From the NCBI GenBank assembly GCA_913061415.1, contig CAJXUD010000016.1, positions 1 to 64,000 on the forward strand: a stretch of DNA of 64,000 nt, in the 5' to 3' direction. The notes beneath the pieces are model-generated. The model had not been told where the DNA came from, made no database searches, and saw nothing but the letters and a program-made list of their open reading frames with translations. Source of the stretch: an uncultured Oleispira sp. (GTDB taxonomy: Bacteria; Pseudomonadota; Gammaproteobacteria; Pseudomonadales; Oceanobacteraceae). The translations under genes were made by a program, and so were the position numbers. Shown here one piece after another: positions 8,269 through 15,227 of this stretch (its first letter is position 1; every line of letters starts with the position of its first letter).

Positions 8269-8440
8269 TTAATGATGTTTGTTGATGGCACGTACACTAT
8301 ACACTCCTGACTTTTGTGTCAATTTGTAAGCTTCAAGTTCATCGACACCTTGAGTTACCTCAATCTGACCACTCCCGCCTACTTAAATCGTAACCAAACG
8401 ACCCTTGCCCAAACTCCTCTTGTCTTAAAAAGTGAATCAT
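8269..8440 (-). pseudogene. Possible small frameshifted gene, divergent from the tetR remnant
   Basis: From an ATG at 8440, inside the tetR operator, the minus strand reads MIHFLRQEEFGQGSFGYDLS and RREWSD before a stop. A neighbouring frame continues with QIEVTQGVDELEAYKL and ends VRAINKHH at 8269. The two pieces together look like a protein of about 57 residues broken by one indel. The matching position beside the intact tetR copy (9660-9710) also starts ATGATTCA with a shared TTTGGGCAA, so both copies may once have had this divergent partner. I do not recognise the protein. The remaining bases of 8146-8491 show nothing else. Confidence 0.25.
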
Positions 8441-8472
8441 GGTTCACCTTTCAACAAATGAACTAGCATTCA
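8433..8472. promoter_or_regulatory. Double palindromic TetR-type operator, copy 1
   Basis: TGAATCATGGTTCA (8433-8446) and TGAACTAGCATTCA (8459-8472) are two 14-base TGAA-N6-TTCA palindromes spaced 26 bases start to start. They precede the broken tetR copy by 20 bases. The same pair with the same spacing precedes the intact copy, which argues for a selected binding site and not chance. Confidence 0.6.
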
Positions 8473-8491
8473 CATCTTTAGGAGCTTTGCA

Positions 8492-9058
8492 TTGGCTTAT
8501 CGCGAAACCGAACATACCTTGGCTAAAAAGGCCGATACCCACTTACGATTACAGTAGGTGGCGAAGGAGTCTGGGGTGGCGTCGGGCACGATTTATCGTC
8601 ACTTCCCTAATAAGTCGGAGTTGGTGGCTGAGGTATTTCGTTATGCCACCGAGCGTGAGGTGGCGGCAGTTGCTCAGGCGTGTGATGCGCAGACTGTTGA
8701 AGGCGGAAAAACGGCGGTGGATAAGTTAACCGCGGCGGTCGAGACCTTTGCTCAGCGTGCGCTATTGGGTAGAACGTTGGCGTATGCCCTGATTGCTGAA
8801 CCTGTTGATCCTAGGGTTGAGCAAGAGCGTTTGCGTTATCGTTTTGCTTACGCTGAAATTTTTGAAGATGTGATTGCGCTGGGTATTCAGCGGGGTGAGT
8901 TTGTTGCGCAGAATTGTCAGATTACGGCGGCGGCTTTGGTGGGCATGTTGGCGGAGTCTTTGGTTGGGCCGTTGAAGAAAGAGCACGAGCATGACCACGA
9001 TGATCTTGTTCACAGTTTAACGGCTTTGGTATTACGGGCGGTTGGCTTTAAGTCTTAG
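8492..9058 (+). pseudogene. Broken TetR-family regulator (duplicate of the gene at 9758)
   Basis: The start region equals that of the intact copy (TTG after TTAGGAGC). Compared with it, 54 bases are missing and an in-frame TAG follows codon 21 (THLRLQ-stop). The deletion removes roughly residues 20-38, the first helices of the DNA-binding domain. Downstream the frame stays open and nearly identical (ESGVASGTIYRHFPNKSELV onward), so a shorter protein could in principle begin at the GTG at 8558, but it would lack half the helix-turn-helix domain. It also lacks a short insertion that the intact copy carries after DAQTV. The copies differ by few substitutions, so the duplication looks recent. Confidence 0.85.
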
Positions 9059-9076
9059 TCCTATTAGGTTTTACTA

Positions 9077-9340
9077 CTAGTTCTTACTGTAGACATTTGA
9101 CCTATGCGCGACCTTGATTACATTCACGATTAAGACTTCATCCCTTATTTCATAGACAATTCTATAAAGACCTTGTCTGGCTCTATAATTTTCTTGACCA
9201 GAAAGCTTTATACATCCCTCTGCTCTAGGGTTTTCAGAAATAGCTTCGATCTTATTCAAGATTTTTTTTACATCTTGATTTGGGATAGTACGAAGATCTT
9301 TGGCAACTGATTTTTTGAAGGTTATTTTATATTTTTCCAT
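9077..9340 (-). CDS. RelE/ParE-family toxin
   Basis: An 87-residue basic protein with the RelE fold signature: YKITFKKSVAKDLRTIP at the start, a middle RAEGCIKLSGQENYRARQG and a final strand YRIVYEIRDEVLIVNVIKV followed by HRSNVY. RelE relatives cleave mRNA in the ribosome, ParE relatives poison gyrase; the length and R-x-R-x-G-x-YR-x-VY pattern fit the RelE side better. Its ATG lies inside the last codons of the antitoxin gene (14-base overlap), the normal order of antitoxin then toxin. The pair sits between the two tetR copies. Confidence 0.85.
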   Translation of the reverse strand: MEKYKITFKKSVAKDLRTIPNQDVKKILNKIEAISENPRAEGCIKLSGQENYRARQGLYRIVYEIRDEVLIVNVIKVAHRSNVYSKN

Positions 9341-9560
9341 GCGACTTCAGGTCATTTAATAAATCTTCATACGATATTTCAGGCTCAGCTGCTCTTTTTG
9401 AAACCGCTGCTAAATCTTCTTGATCTTCACGCATTAATAAACGGACGGCTTCATCAATCAGTTCAGAAACTGAAAGATGAGAAGATGCAGCTCTCATTTT
9501 TAATGCTTGATGAATATTGGGTTCAAAATACACGGTAGAACGTTTTGATAAATTGCTCAT
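9327..9560 (-). CDS. Ribbon-helix-helix antitoxin of the RelE-type toxin
   Basis: A 77-residue protein. The start is set at 9560 because AAGGAG stands 7 bases ahead; an upstream in-frame start lacks this. The N-terminus (STVYFEPNIHQALKMRAA, then SVSELIDEAVRLLM) is a ribbon-helix-helix DNA-binding domain. The acidic tail (EDQEDLAAVSKRAAEPEISY and DLLNDLKSHGKI) would wrap and neutralise the toxin. It should repress its own promoter by binding the inverted repeat at 9600-9629 together with the toxin. The pair may stabilise this decaying duplicated region. Confidence 0.85.
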   Translation of the reverse strand: MSNLSKRSTVYFEPNIHQALKMRAASSHLSVSELIDEAVRLLMREDQEDLAAVSKRAAEPEISYEDLLNDLKSHGKI

Positions 9561-9599
9561 GATGCTACTCCTTAATGTACTAAAATCTAACAACACTAC

Positions 9600-9629
9600 A
9601 GCATCATAACACTACAACGTTATAATGCT
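9600..9629. promoter_or_regulatory. Inverted repeat, probable toxin-antitoxin operator
   Basis: AGCATCATAA at 9600-9609 and TTATAATGCT at 9620-9629 pair with one mismatch around a 10-base centre. The site lies 40 bases upstream of the antitoxin start on the minus strand, where autoregulated RHH antitoxins bind. Confidence 0.5.
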
Positions 9630-9698
9630 AATCCTGATTTGAAGAACAACGAACACTGAACTATTCAATGGCTAGAAATCGTCCATTGCCCAAACAAC

Positions 9699-9738
9699 TG
9701 AATCATGGTTCACTTATTAACAAATGAACTAGTATTCA
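9699..9738. promoter_or_regulatory. Double palindromic TetR-type operator, copy 2
   Basis: TGAATCATGGTTCA (9699-9712) and TGAACTAGTATTCA (9725-9738) lie 20 bases before the TTG start of the intact tetR. Both have the form TGAA-N6-TTCA and the same 26-base spacing as at 8433-8472, with only one base of difference within the sites. Autoregulation by the TetR protein, and co-regulation of aidB behind it, is the simplest reading. Confidence 0.65.
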
Positions 9739-9757
9739 CTTCTTTAGGAGCCTTGCA

Positions 9758-10426
9758 TTGCCTTATCGCGAAACCGAACATACCTTGGCTAAAAAGGCCG
9801 ATACCCGCTTACGCTTGCTGAAGGCGGCGCGCCGTTTGGTGCAGCAAGGTGGCTTTACGGCGGCTTCGGCGAGTGCGGTGGCGAAGGAGTCTGGGGTGGC
9901 GTCGGGCACGATTTATCGTCACTTCCCTAATAAGTCTGAGTTGGTGGCTGAGGTATTTCGTTATGCTACCGAGCGTGAGGTGGCGGCGGTTGCTCAGGCG
10001 TGTGATGCGCAGACTGTTGACTCTCAAGGACTAGATTCGGGAAAAACGGCGGCGGATAAGTTAACCGCGGCGGTCGAGACCTTTGCTCAGCGTGCGCTTT
10101 TGGGTAGAACCTTGGCCTATGCTTTGATCGCCGAGCCTGTGGACCCTAGGGTTGAGCAAGAGCGTTTGCGTTATCGGTTTGCTTACGCTGAAATTTTTGA
10201 AGATGTAATTGCGCTGGGTATTCAGCGCGGTGAGTTTGTTGCGCAGAATTGTCAGATTACCGCGGCGGCTTTGGTGGGCATGTTGGCGGAGTCTTTGGTT
10301 GGGCCGCTGAAGAAAGAGCACGCGCATGAACACGATGATCTTGTTCGCAGTTTGACGGCTTTGGTATTGCGGGCGGTTGGTTTTAACTCTTCATTTAAAA
10401 ATAGAAATAAGAATAAAAATAAATAG
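9758..10426 (+). CDS. TetR-family regulator of the aidB-like gene
   Basis: A 222-residue one-component repressor. The TTG start is chosen because TTAGGAGC stands 7 bases upstream. The helix-turn-helix domain covers about 15-60 (LLKAARRLVQQGGFTAAS, then VAKESGVASGTIYRHFPNKS). The ligand domain follows, and the end carries an odd polar tail of alternating Asn, Lys and Arg (NRNKNKNK) encoded by an A-rich run near 10390-10420. The gene ends 8 bases before the acyl-CoA dehydrogenase gene, so the two are co-transcribed. TetR regulators beside acyl-CoA dehydrogenases usually sense acyl-CoA or fatty acids; the ligand here is unknown. Confidence 0.9.
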   Translation: MPYRETEHTLAKKADTRLRLLKAARRLVQQGGFTAASASAVAKESGVASGTIYRHFPNKSELVAEVFRYATEREVAAVAQACDAQTVDSQGLDSGKTAADKLTAAVETFAQRALLGRTLAYALIAEPVDPRVEQERLRYRFAYAEIFEDVIALGIQRGEFVAQNCQITAAALVGMLAESLVGPLKKEHAHEHDDLVRSLTALVLRAVGFNSSFKNRNKNKNK

Positions 10427-10434
10427 GAATTCAC

Positions 10435-12120
10435 ATGACGATTGACTCTACTTTTTCTGCAAGCGAGACGCATGAGGTTTTTAACCAGCCTACTCCGTTA
10501 GAAAATTATAATGCGTTTGAGTCGGATGCAGCGTTGAAGCATTGGATGACGACCTTTAATGGCGACTTCGCGAAAGCCGATGTCAGCCAATATGGTCATC
10601 ACGTGGGGCATGAGTTAATTGAGGCGGGGTTCTTAGCCAATCAGAATAAGCCTGAATTTCATTCCCATGATCGCTTTGGTAAACGCATTGATGTGGCTAA
10701 GTTTCATCCGGCGTATCACCAGTTGATGCGCACTGCCATCGAAGCGGGCGCTCACTCTTTGCCTTGGACGACGCAGAAAAACGGAGCCCATGTTGCCCGT
10801 GCAGCGATGGAGTATTTGCACAACCAGGCCGACTCGGGTTCTGGCTGCCCACTGACGATGACCTTCGCCGCCGTGCCTGCGATTAAAACAACACCGAGTT
10901 TGGCGAAAGACTGGTTGCCTAAAATTACGGCGCGCCATTACGACGAACGTAATATTCCTTGGTTTGAAAAAGAAGGTGTGACCATTGGTATGGCCATGAC
11001 CGAGAAACAAGGTGGCTCGGATGTGCGAGCGAATACCACTAAGGCGACGCCGATTGATGCGGCGAAAACCGGGCCCGGTGAAGCGTATGAATTGGTTGGG
11101 CATAAGTGGTTTTGCTCGGCGCCGATGTGCGATGCGTTTTTGGTATTAGCGCAAACTGAAAAAGGGTTGTCGTGCTTTCTATTGCCGCGCTGGCGTCCGG
11201 ATGGCAGCAAGAATCAGATGTTGATTCAGCGTTTAAAAAACAAGCTGGGCAATATTTCTAACGCGTCTTCTGAAGTGGAATTCCGTGGGGCGTATGCGCA
11301 GATGGTCGGCGATGAAGGTCGTGGCGTTCCGGCGATTATTGAAATGGTATCGATGACCCGTTTCGATTGTATGGTGGGTTCCAGCTCGTTAATGCGCGCG
11401 GCGACCGCACAAGCGATTCACCATACCAGCGGCCGTAGTGTGTTTGGTAAGAATTTGCATGAGCAAGTCTTGATGCAAAATGTATTGGCTGACTTGGCGA
11501 TTGAATCGGAAGCGGCGTTGGCGATTTCGATGCGCGTAGGTAATGCGTTGGATAATATGCACGATGAACAGCAAAATTTATTCGCCCGGGTCGCGACGGC
11601 GATTGGTAAATACTGGATCTGCAAGCGCGCACCGAATCATGCGTATGAAGCGATGGAGTGCTTAGGGGGCGTGGGTTATGTGGAAGAGAACATCATGCCG
11701 CGCATTTATCGCGAAGCCCCTGTGAACGCGATTTGGGAAGGCTCGGGTAATGTGCAGTGTTTGGATGTATTACGCGCGATGAATAAAGAACCGAAGGTGG
11801 TGGAGGCTTATTTAACCGAGCTAGCCAGTGCGCAAGGTTTGGATAAGCGCTTTGATACTTTCTTGAACGGTTTGAAAGATGAGTTTGTGGACTTATCCAC
11901 ATTGGAATATCGTTCGCGCAGCGTGGTCGAGAAGCTGGCGCTGGGGCTGCAAGCGAGTGTCTTGCTGAAAGACGGTGATGCGCATGTGGCTGAGGGGTTT
12001 GTGGCTTCGCGTATTGATAAGCCTGCTGGATTAAATTATGGGACTTTGCCGGTGGGTGTGAACTGTCAGGCGATTATTGAGCGGGCTAAGCCTCATATAA
12101 CATCGAATTCTAGTGATTGA
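10435..12120 (+). CDS. aidB: AidB-like acyl-CoA dehydrogenase
   Basis: A 561-residue flavoprotein, close to the length of E. coli AidB (541). Typical features are the N-terminal fold with TQKNGAHVARAAMEYLHNQ, the flavin/substrate signature GMAMTEKQGGSDVRANTT (about 184-201) and the C-terminal AIWEGSGNVQCLDVLRAM (about 432-449). The extra C-terminal four-helix part distinguishes AidB from short-chain and medium-chain dehydrogenases. E. coli AidB belongs to the alkylation-damage response and binds DNA; in marine relatives a plain acyl-CoA substrate is equally possible. GGAA precedes the ATG by a few bases. It sits directly behind its tetR gene and should respond to the operator at 9699-9738. 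Confidence 0.9.
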   Translation: MTIDSTFSASETHEVFNQPTPLENYNAFESDAALKHWMTTFNGDFAKADVSQYGHHVGHELIEAGFLANQNKPEFHSHDRFGKRIDVAKFHPAYHQLMRTAIEAGAHSLPWTTQKNGAHVARAAMEYLHNQADSGSGCPLTMTFAAVPAIKTTPSLAKDWLPKITARHYDERNIPWFEKEGVTIGMAMTEKQGGSDVRANTTKATPIDAAKTGPGEAYELVGHKWFCSAPMCDAFLVLAQTEKGLSCFLLPRWRPDGSKNQMLIQRLKNKLGNISNASSEVEFRGAYAQMVGDEGRGVPAIIEMVSMTRFDCMVGSSSLMRAATAQAIHHTSGRSVFGKNLHEQVLMQNVLADLAIESEAALAISMRVGNALDNMHDEQQNLFARVATAIGKYWICKRAPNHAYEAMECLGGVGYVEENIMPRIYREAPVNAIWEGSGNVQCLDVLRAMNKEPKVVEAYLTELASAQGLDKRFDTFLNGLKDEFVDLSTLEYRSRSVVEKLALGLQASVLLKDGDAHVAEGFVASRIDKPAGLNYGTLPVGVNCQAIIERAKPHITSNSSD

Positions 12121-12189
12121 ATCATCATTTTCAATTCCTAGATTCTTTTCACTGTTATGACGGATCTTGATGCCTAGCCACTCACGTTT

Positions 12190-13485
12190 TTAAAAAGACT
12201 GTTTAAAGTTTACATACACCCTGTCTTGATCGTCATACATTCCGTACAAGCTATTAGCGGGGCCATCAAATACAATCAGTCCGATTTCAAATTGGCTATC
12301 ACTGCGCCAGTCGTACTGCACATTGTATTTCAGCATGTTGCTCGATCGATTAGAGTCGCTGTACAACCAAAGCAGTGAGGATGATAGTCTTAGTCGACTC
12401 CATTCTTTCTGGATGGATGCGGATGCACTTTTAGTGTTTTTCTGGGAAGTAAACGCATCACTTTCGCCATACACTTGGCTAACAGATGCTTGCAGATTAT
12501 AGGTCCATTCATCTTCTATAATGTCTAGCCCAATCAGTCCCTCTAATGTACTGATACGCTCAAAGGTATTACCTGACTGAATAGCTTCATCTAAGTAATA
12601 AGCCATATCACTGCGTAATACACCAAAGGCAATCGGTCTGGCAAAAGACACTGCGATGACATTTCTTTTTTCCAGATGCTCTTGGAGAGTCGTTTGTGAG
12701 TTATCTTCTTCAAGGGTAAATAATGAATCGGGGTTGTAGCCGCTAAAGGCATAAAGGTCGATGTCTGTGCTATCAATAAAAAATCGAATTCTTAATGCCA
12801 AATCTACATTGTCAGAATCTGCTGATTCGAAATCACTGGGCAGCCCTGCTATATAAAAATCGGTTTCTGGCTCTGCGTATTCGGTGCGCTGTGTTTTAAA
12901 CGCAGTGATAAATTGATATTCGATGTCATCTCGAAAGTGTTCTACAACCAACATTTCTCGCGGTACGCGGCCTAAAGAATAATCATCTAAATATGGAATG
13001 AGTGATTCGGTGAGATCCAGAGGGTTAATGATATCAATTACTCGAAAGTAATCTCCCTTTCCCCATGCGATTTGTTGTTTGCCGAGTCGATATTGCCAAT
13101 GTTCACTTTCATAAGCAAAAACCCATTCTCGTACTTCAGCATCGTGTTCCATGTCAGAATCATTATTGTGATAGCGCGAGCGGTATTTGCCATAACTGAT
13201 GGTATCGATTGAAAAGTCTTCATAAGCCCAATCTAATTCAATCTTTCCATCTACTGTCGAACCCAAAGAGGGTTGCGTCTTATCTTCAAATACATCTTGG
13301 TTTCCTATGCGCTGAAGATGTTCTCCACGGACGAAGCCCTTCATAGAAAAATTTTCAAGATTCAGTGCGTCGCCTCCCTGATCTGGCATAGACATACTGG
13401 GTACACTGATCACTAATGTGACCAGTAGTAGCATATTCGTGCAAAGCGCTTTCATTGTAAGTTTATCGACAATGATCGGTGCCAT
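12190..13485 (-). CDS. DUF1302-like outer-membrane beta-barrel protein
   Basis: A 431-residue exported protein with a signal peptide (about 11-32, CTNMLLLVTLVISVPSMSM) and a C-terminal phenylalanine (YVNFKQSF), the usual mark of outer-membrane barrels. YRLGKQQIAWGKGDYFRVID at about 131-150 is typical of the DUF1302/alginate-export-like barrel group. The ATG shares a base with the preceding stop (TAATG) and has AAGGGG ahead. It is the last gene of the six-gene operon beginning at 20840 and would provide the outer-membrane part of an export route with the RND protein and the LolA-like protein. No terminator is evident in the 70 bases between it and aidB. Confidence 0.8.
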   Translation of the reverse strand: MAPIIVDKLTMKALCTNMLLLVTLVISVPSMSMPDQGGDALNLENFSMKGFVRGEHLQRIGNQDVFEDKTQPSLGSTVDGKIELDWAYEDFSIDTISYGKYRSRYHNNDSDMEHDAEVREWVFAYESEHWQYRLGKQQIAWGKGDYFRVIDIINPLDLTESLIPYLDDYSLGRVPREMLVVEHFRDDIEYQFITAFKTQRTEYAEPETDFYIAGLPSDFESADSDNVDLALRIRFFIDSTDIDLYAFSGYNPDSLFTLEEDNSQTTLQEHLEKRNVIAVSFARPIAFGVLRSDMAYYLDEAIQSGNTFERISTLEGLIGLDIIEDEWTYNLQASVSQVYGESDAFTSQKNTKSASASIQKEWSRLRLSSSLLWLYSDSNRSSNMLKYNVQYDWRSDSQFEIGLIVFDGPANSLYGMYDDQDRVYVNFKQSF

Positions 13486-14285
13486 TATTTGACCCCTTTG
13501 CGTAATGTTCGCTGATTAAATAATGAATCTTTTAACGATTGATTATATTTGGTATTTTTTCGAATTAACTGAGTGAATCCTCCGTCCATTAGGTTTTCCA
13601 TCTTAGCTTCGGTTACCGTCCAAAAGCCGTCGATTTTTTTCTTTGAAACTACACTGAATATCTTGATTAAACGAGATGCTCTGAAAATCTCTTCTTTCAA
13701 GATTAGGTTTTTTTCTTGGTCGACATAAATCATACGACGGCTGTATCCGGTTCTTGGATTTTCCAGTCCGTTTTCTGTCGTGGCTTCGATAACAGTTACT
13801 TTATGACCGTCTAGATTTTGCTCATTTTTAAATGCGTATTGGTAGTCACTAATTTTCATTCGTTCAATATCGGCAAACGAAAAGTCGGTGCCTAAAAATG
13901 GGCCTTCTTTTGAATTAGTGGCAATGCGTTTTATTTTTCTCAGTGCAGGAAGGTATAACCATTGGTCATCTTCTTTATTTTCTACTTCTGCATAACTATG
14001 CATTAATAGACCTGTTCCTGCGGTATTACTCGGAGCGATGAAATACAGTAGCCCTTTGCGCTCTTCTCCAAATTCTTTTTCAAACATTTTTAGAGTGCGG
14101 CTACGTACAAAACCATCAGACATGGTTTGTATTAAATCAACCTCAGAGTAACGATCAAGGCCTTGATCTCGGTCTTTAACGTTTTTGATGATAGCGGTAG
14201 CATCAGGCTGTGCACTTGCATAAGTAAACATGGCACTGGTTAAAAGCAGTGCGCCTGTTACTAATGGTTTTAAAAAAAATGACAT
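13485..14285 (-). CDS. Periplasmic LolA-like protein (outer-membrane lipoprotein-sorting family)
   Basis: A 266-residue secreted protein with a clear signal peptide (1-25, cut after TYASA). The mature part has the order seen in the LolA-like family found next to MMPL exporters: TAIIKNVKDRDQGLDRYSEV, RTLKMFEKEFGEERKGLLYF, DDQWLYLPALRKIKRIA and GTDFSFADIERMKISDY, ending in a strand-rich domain with GFWTVTEAKME. Such proteins have a half-barrel that binds a lipid. With the RND protein and a DUF1302-like barrel in the same operon it probably carries a hydrophobic molecule across the periplasm. It is coupled to the following barrel gene through TAATG. Confidence 0.85.
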   Translation of the reverse strand: MSFFLKPLVTGALLLTSAMFTYASAQPDATAIIKNVKDRDQGLDRYSEVDLIQTMSDGFVRSRTLKMFEKEFGEERKGLLYFIAPSNTAGTGLLMHSYAEVENKEDDQWLYLPALRKIKRIATNSKEGPFLGTDFSFADIERMKISDYQYAFKNEQNLDGHKVTVIEATTENGLENPRTGYSRRMIYVDQEKNLILKEEIFRASRLIKIFSVVSKKKIDGFWTVTEAKMENLMDGGFTQLIRKNTKYNQSLKDSLFNQRTLRKGVK

Positions 14286-14297
14286 GTTGATTTACCT

Positions 14298-15227
14298 TTA
14301 ATATTGTTCGGTTTGAGTTAATGCAAATTCAGGTCTGCATTCTAAAGTTTGATAGTTAGATTCATTAGCCGACCAGTTATGTGTTTTGGTCGTATTAAAT
14401 CCAGAAAGATTAGGAAGCTCGGCTCCGCTTTTAACCAAGCGTGTCAGTTTAAAGCGTTTAAAACTTGGGCTTGCTAACGCGTGCAAGTGACGGCTACGAA
14501 CACTTTCTGCGATCATGTACAGCTGCTCTATTTGTTCACTGGAGGTGATCGCTTGGTTAGGATTCATAGAACGATTCAGCATCGACAATATGTCTCCTGC
14601 GCTATAGCTTTGCAGTGCTCCTTTGCCATACTCAGAGTTTGCTTTAGATAGCTGTTTAAACGTATCAAGAGGAAGCGTATTGGCCAAAGGTTCTAAGTCT
14701 ACCGACTGTAAGCTCATGCCGGTTAGCGGACCAATATTACGAACCGAGCAAGCTTCATATTGCGCTCTTAATGCTGTCGTAATTGTGGTTAATAATGTGC
14801 GCTGTTCTTCTTTACCGTACGGGTATTTAAGATTTACCCATATGTTCAAAGACTCACCGCTATCGTCGACAATACGACGCTGAAGAAGAGGATGCTCATC
14901 AGCAATTGTTTTTATTTTTTTTAACCCGGATTCAGCAAGATCGTTTAGCTCTACTAAGCGTCTGAACTGCACAGAGTCTGCTTGAGCCACCACGGTGTTT
15001 TCTGTGGTAATGCTATCGATATTACGAATAAACGTGCGGTTTTGTTTATCCTCTAATGTCCATAAGCTCTCGATGACGGGCACTAACTTGGATAACTCTT
15101 CAGCACTGTAGACTCCCAGGCTAGGGTAAAGTGTTACCACTAGCCAATCAGAATCTTGTGCAACAACCCCCACTGGCAAAGCCAGCAGAGATATTATGCA
15201 TGCATAAATAAGATGACATTTAAGCAT
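14298..15227 (-). CDS. Periplasmic protein resembling an RND/MMPL porter domain
   Basis: A 309-residue secreted protein. The ATG at 15227 is preferred over a GTG at 15239; it gives the signal peptide LKCHLIYACIISLLALPVG and overlaps the RND stop by 8 bases. I find no named domain, but the order of segments, RTFIRNIDSITTENTVV, then EHPLLQRRIVDDSGESLNIW with alternating strands, then RNIGPLTGMSLQS, resembles the extracytoplasmic loops of RND/MMPL transporters. The neighbouring RND protein carries VRKVRSLVTLENITPTVDG in the corresponding place. It could therefore be a detached porter-like subunit. It has two cysteines (SVRN-preceding and LECRPE) that may pair. Outside this comparison nothing indicates its task. 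Confidence 0.65.
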   Translation of the reverse strand: MLKCHLIYACIISLLALPVGVVAQDSDWLVVTLYPSLGVYSAEELSKLVPVIESLWTLEDKQNRTFIRNIDSITTENTVVAQADSVQFRRLVELNDLAESGLKKIKTIADEHPLLQRRIVDDSGESLNIWVNLKYPYGKEEQRTLLTTITTALRAQYEACSVRNIGPLTGMSLQSVDLEPLANTLPLDTFKQLSKANSEYGKGALQSYSAGDILSMLNRSMNPNQAITSSEQIEQLYMIAESVRSRHLHALASPSFKRFKLTRLVKSGAELPNLSGFNTTKTHNWSANESNYQTLECRPEFALTQTEQY

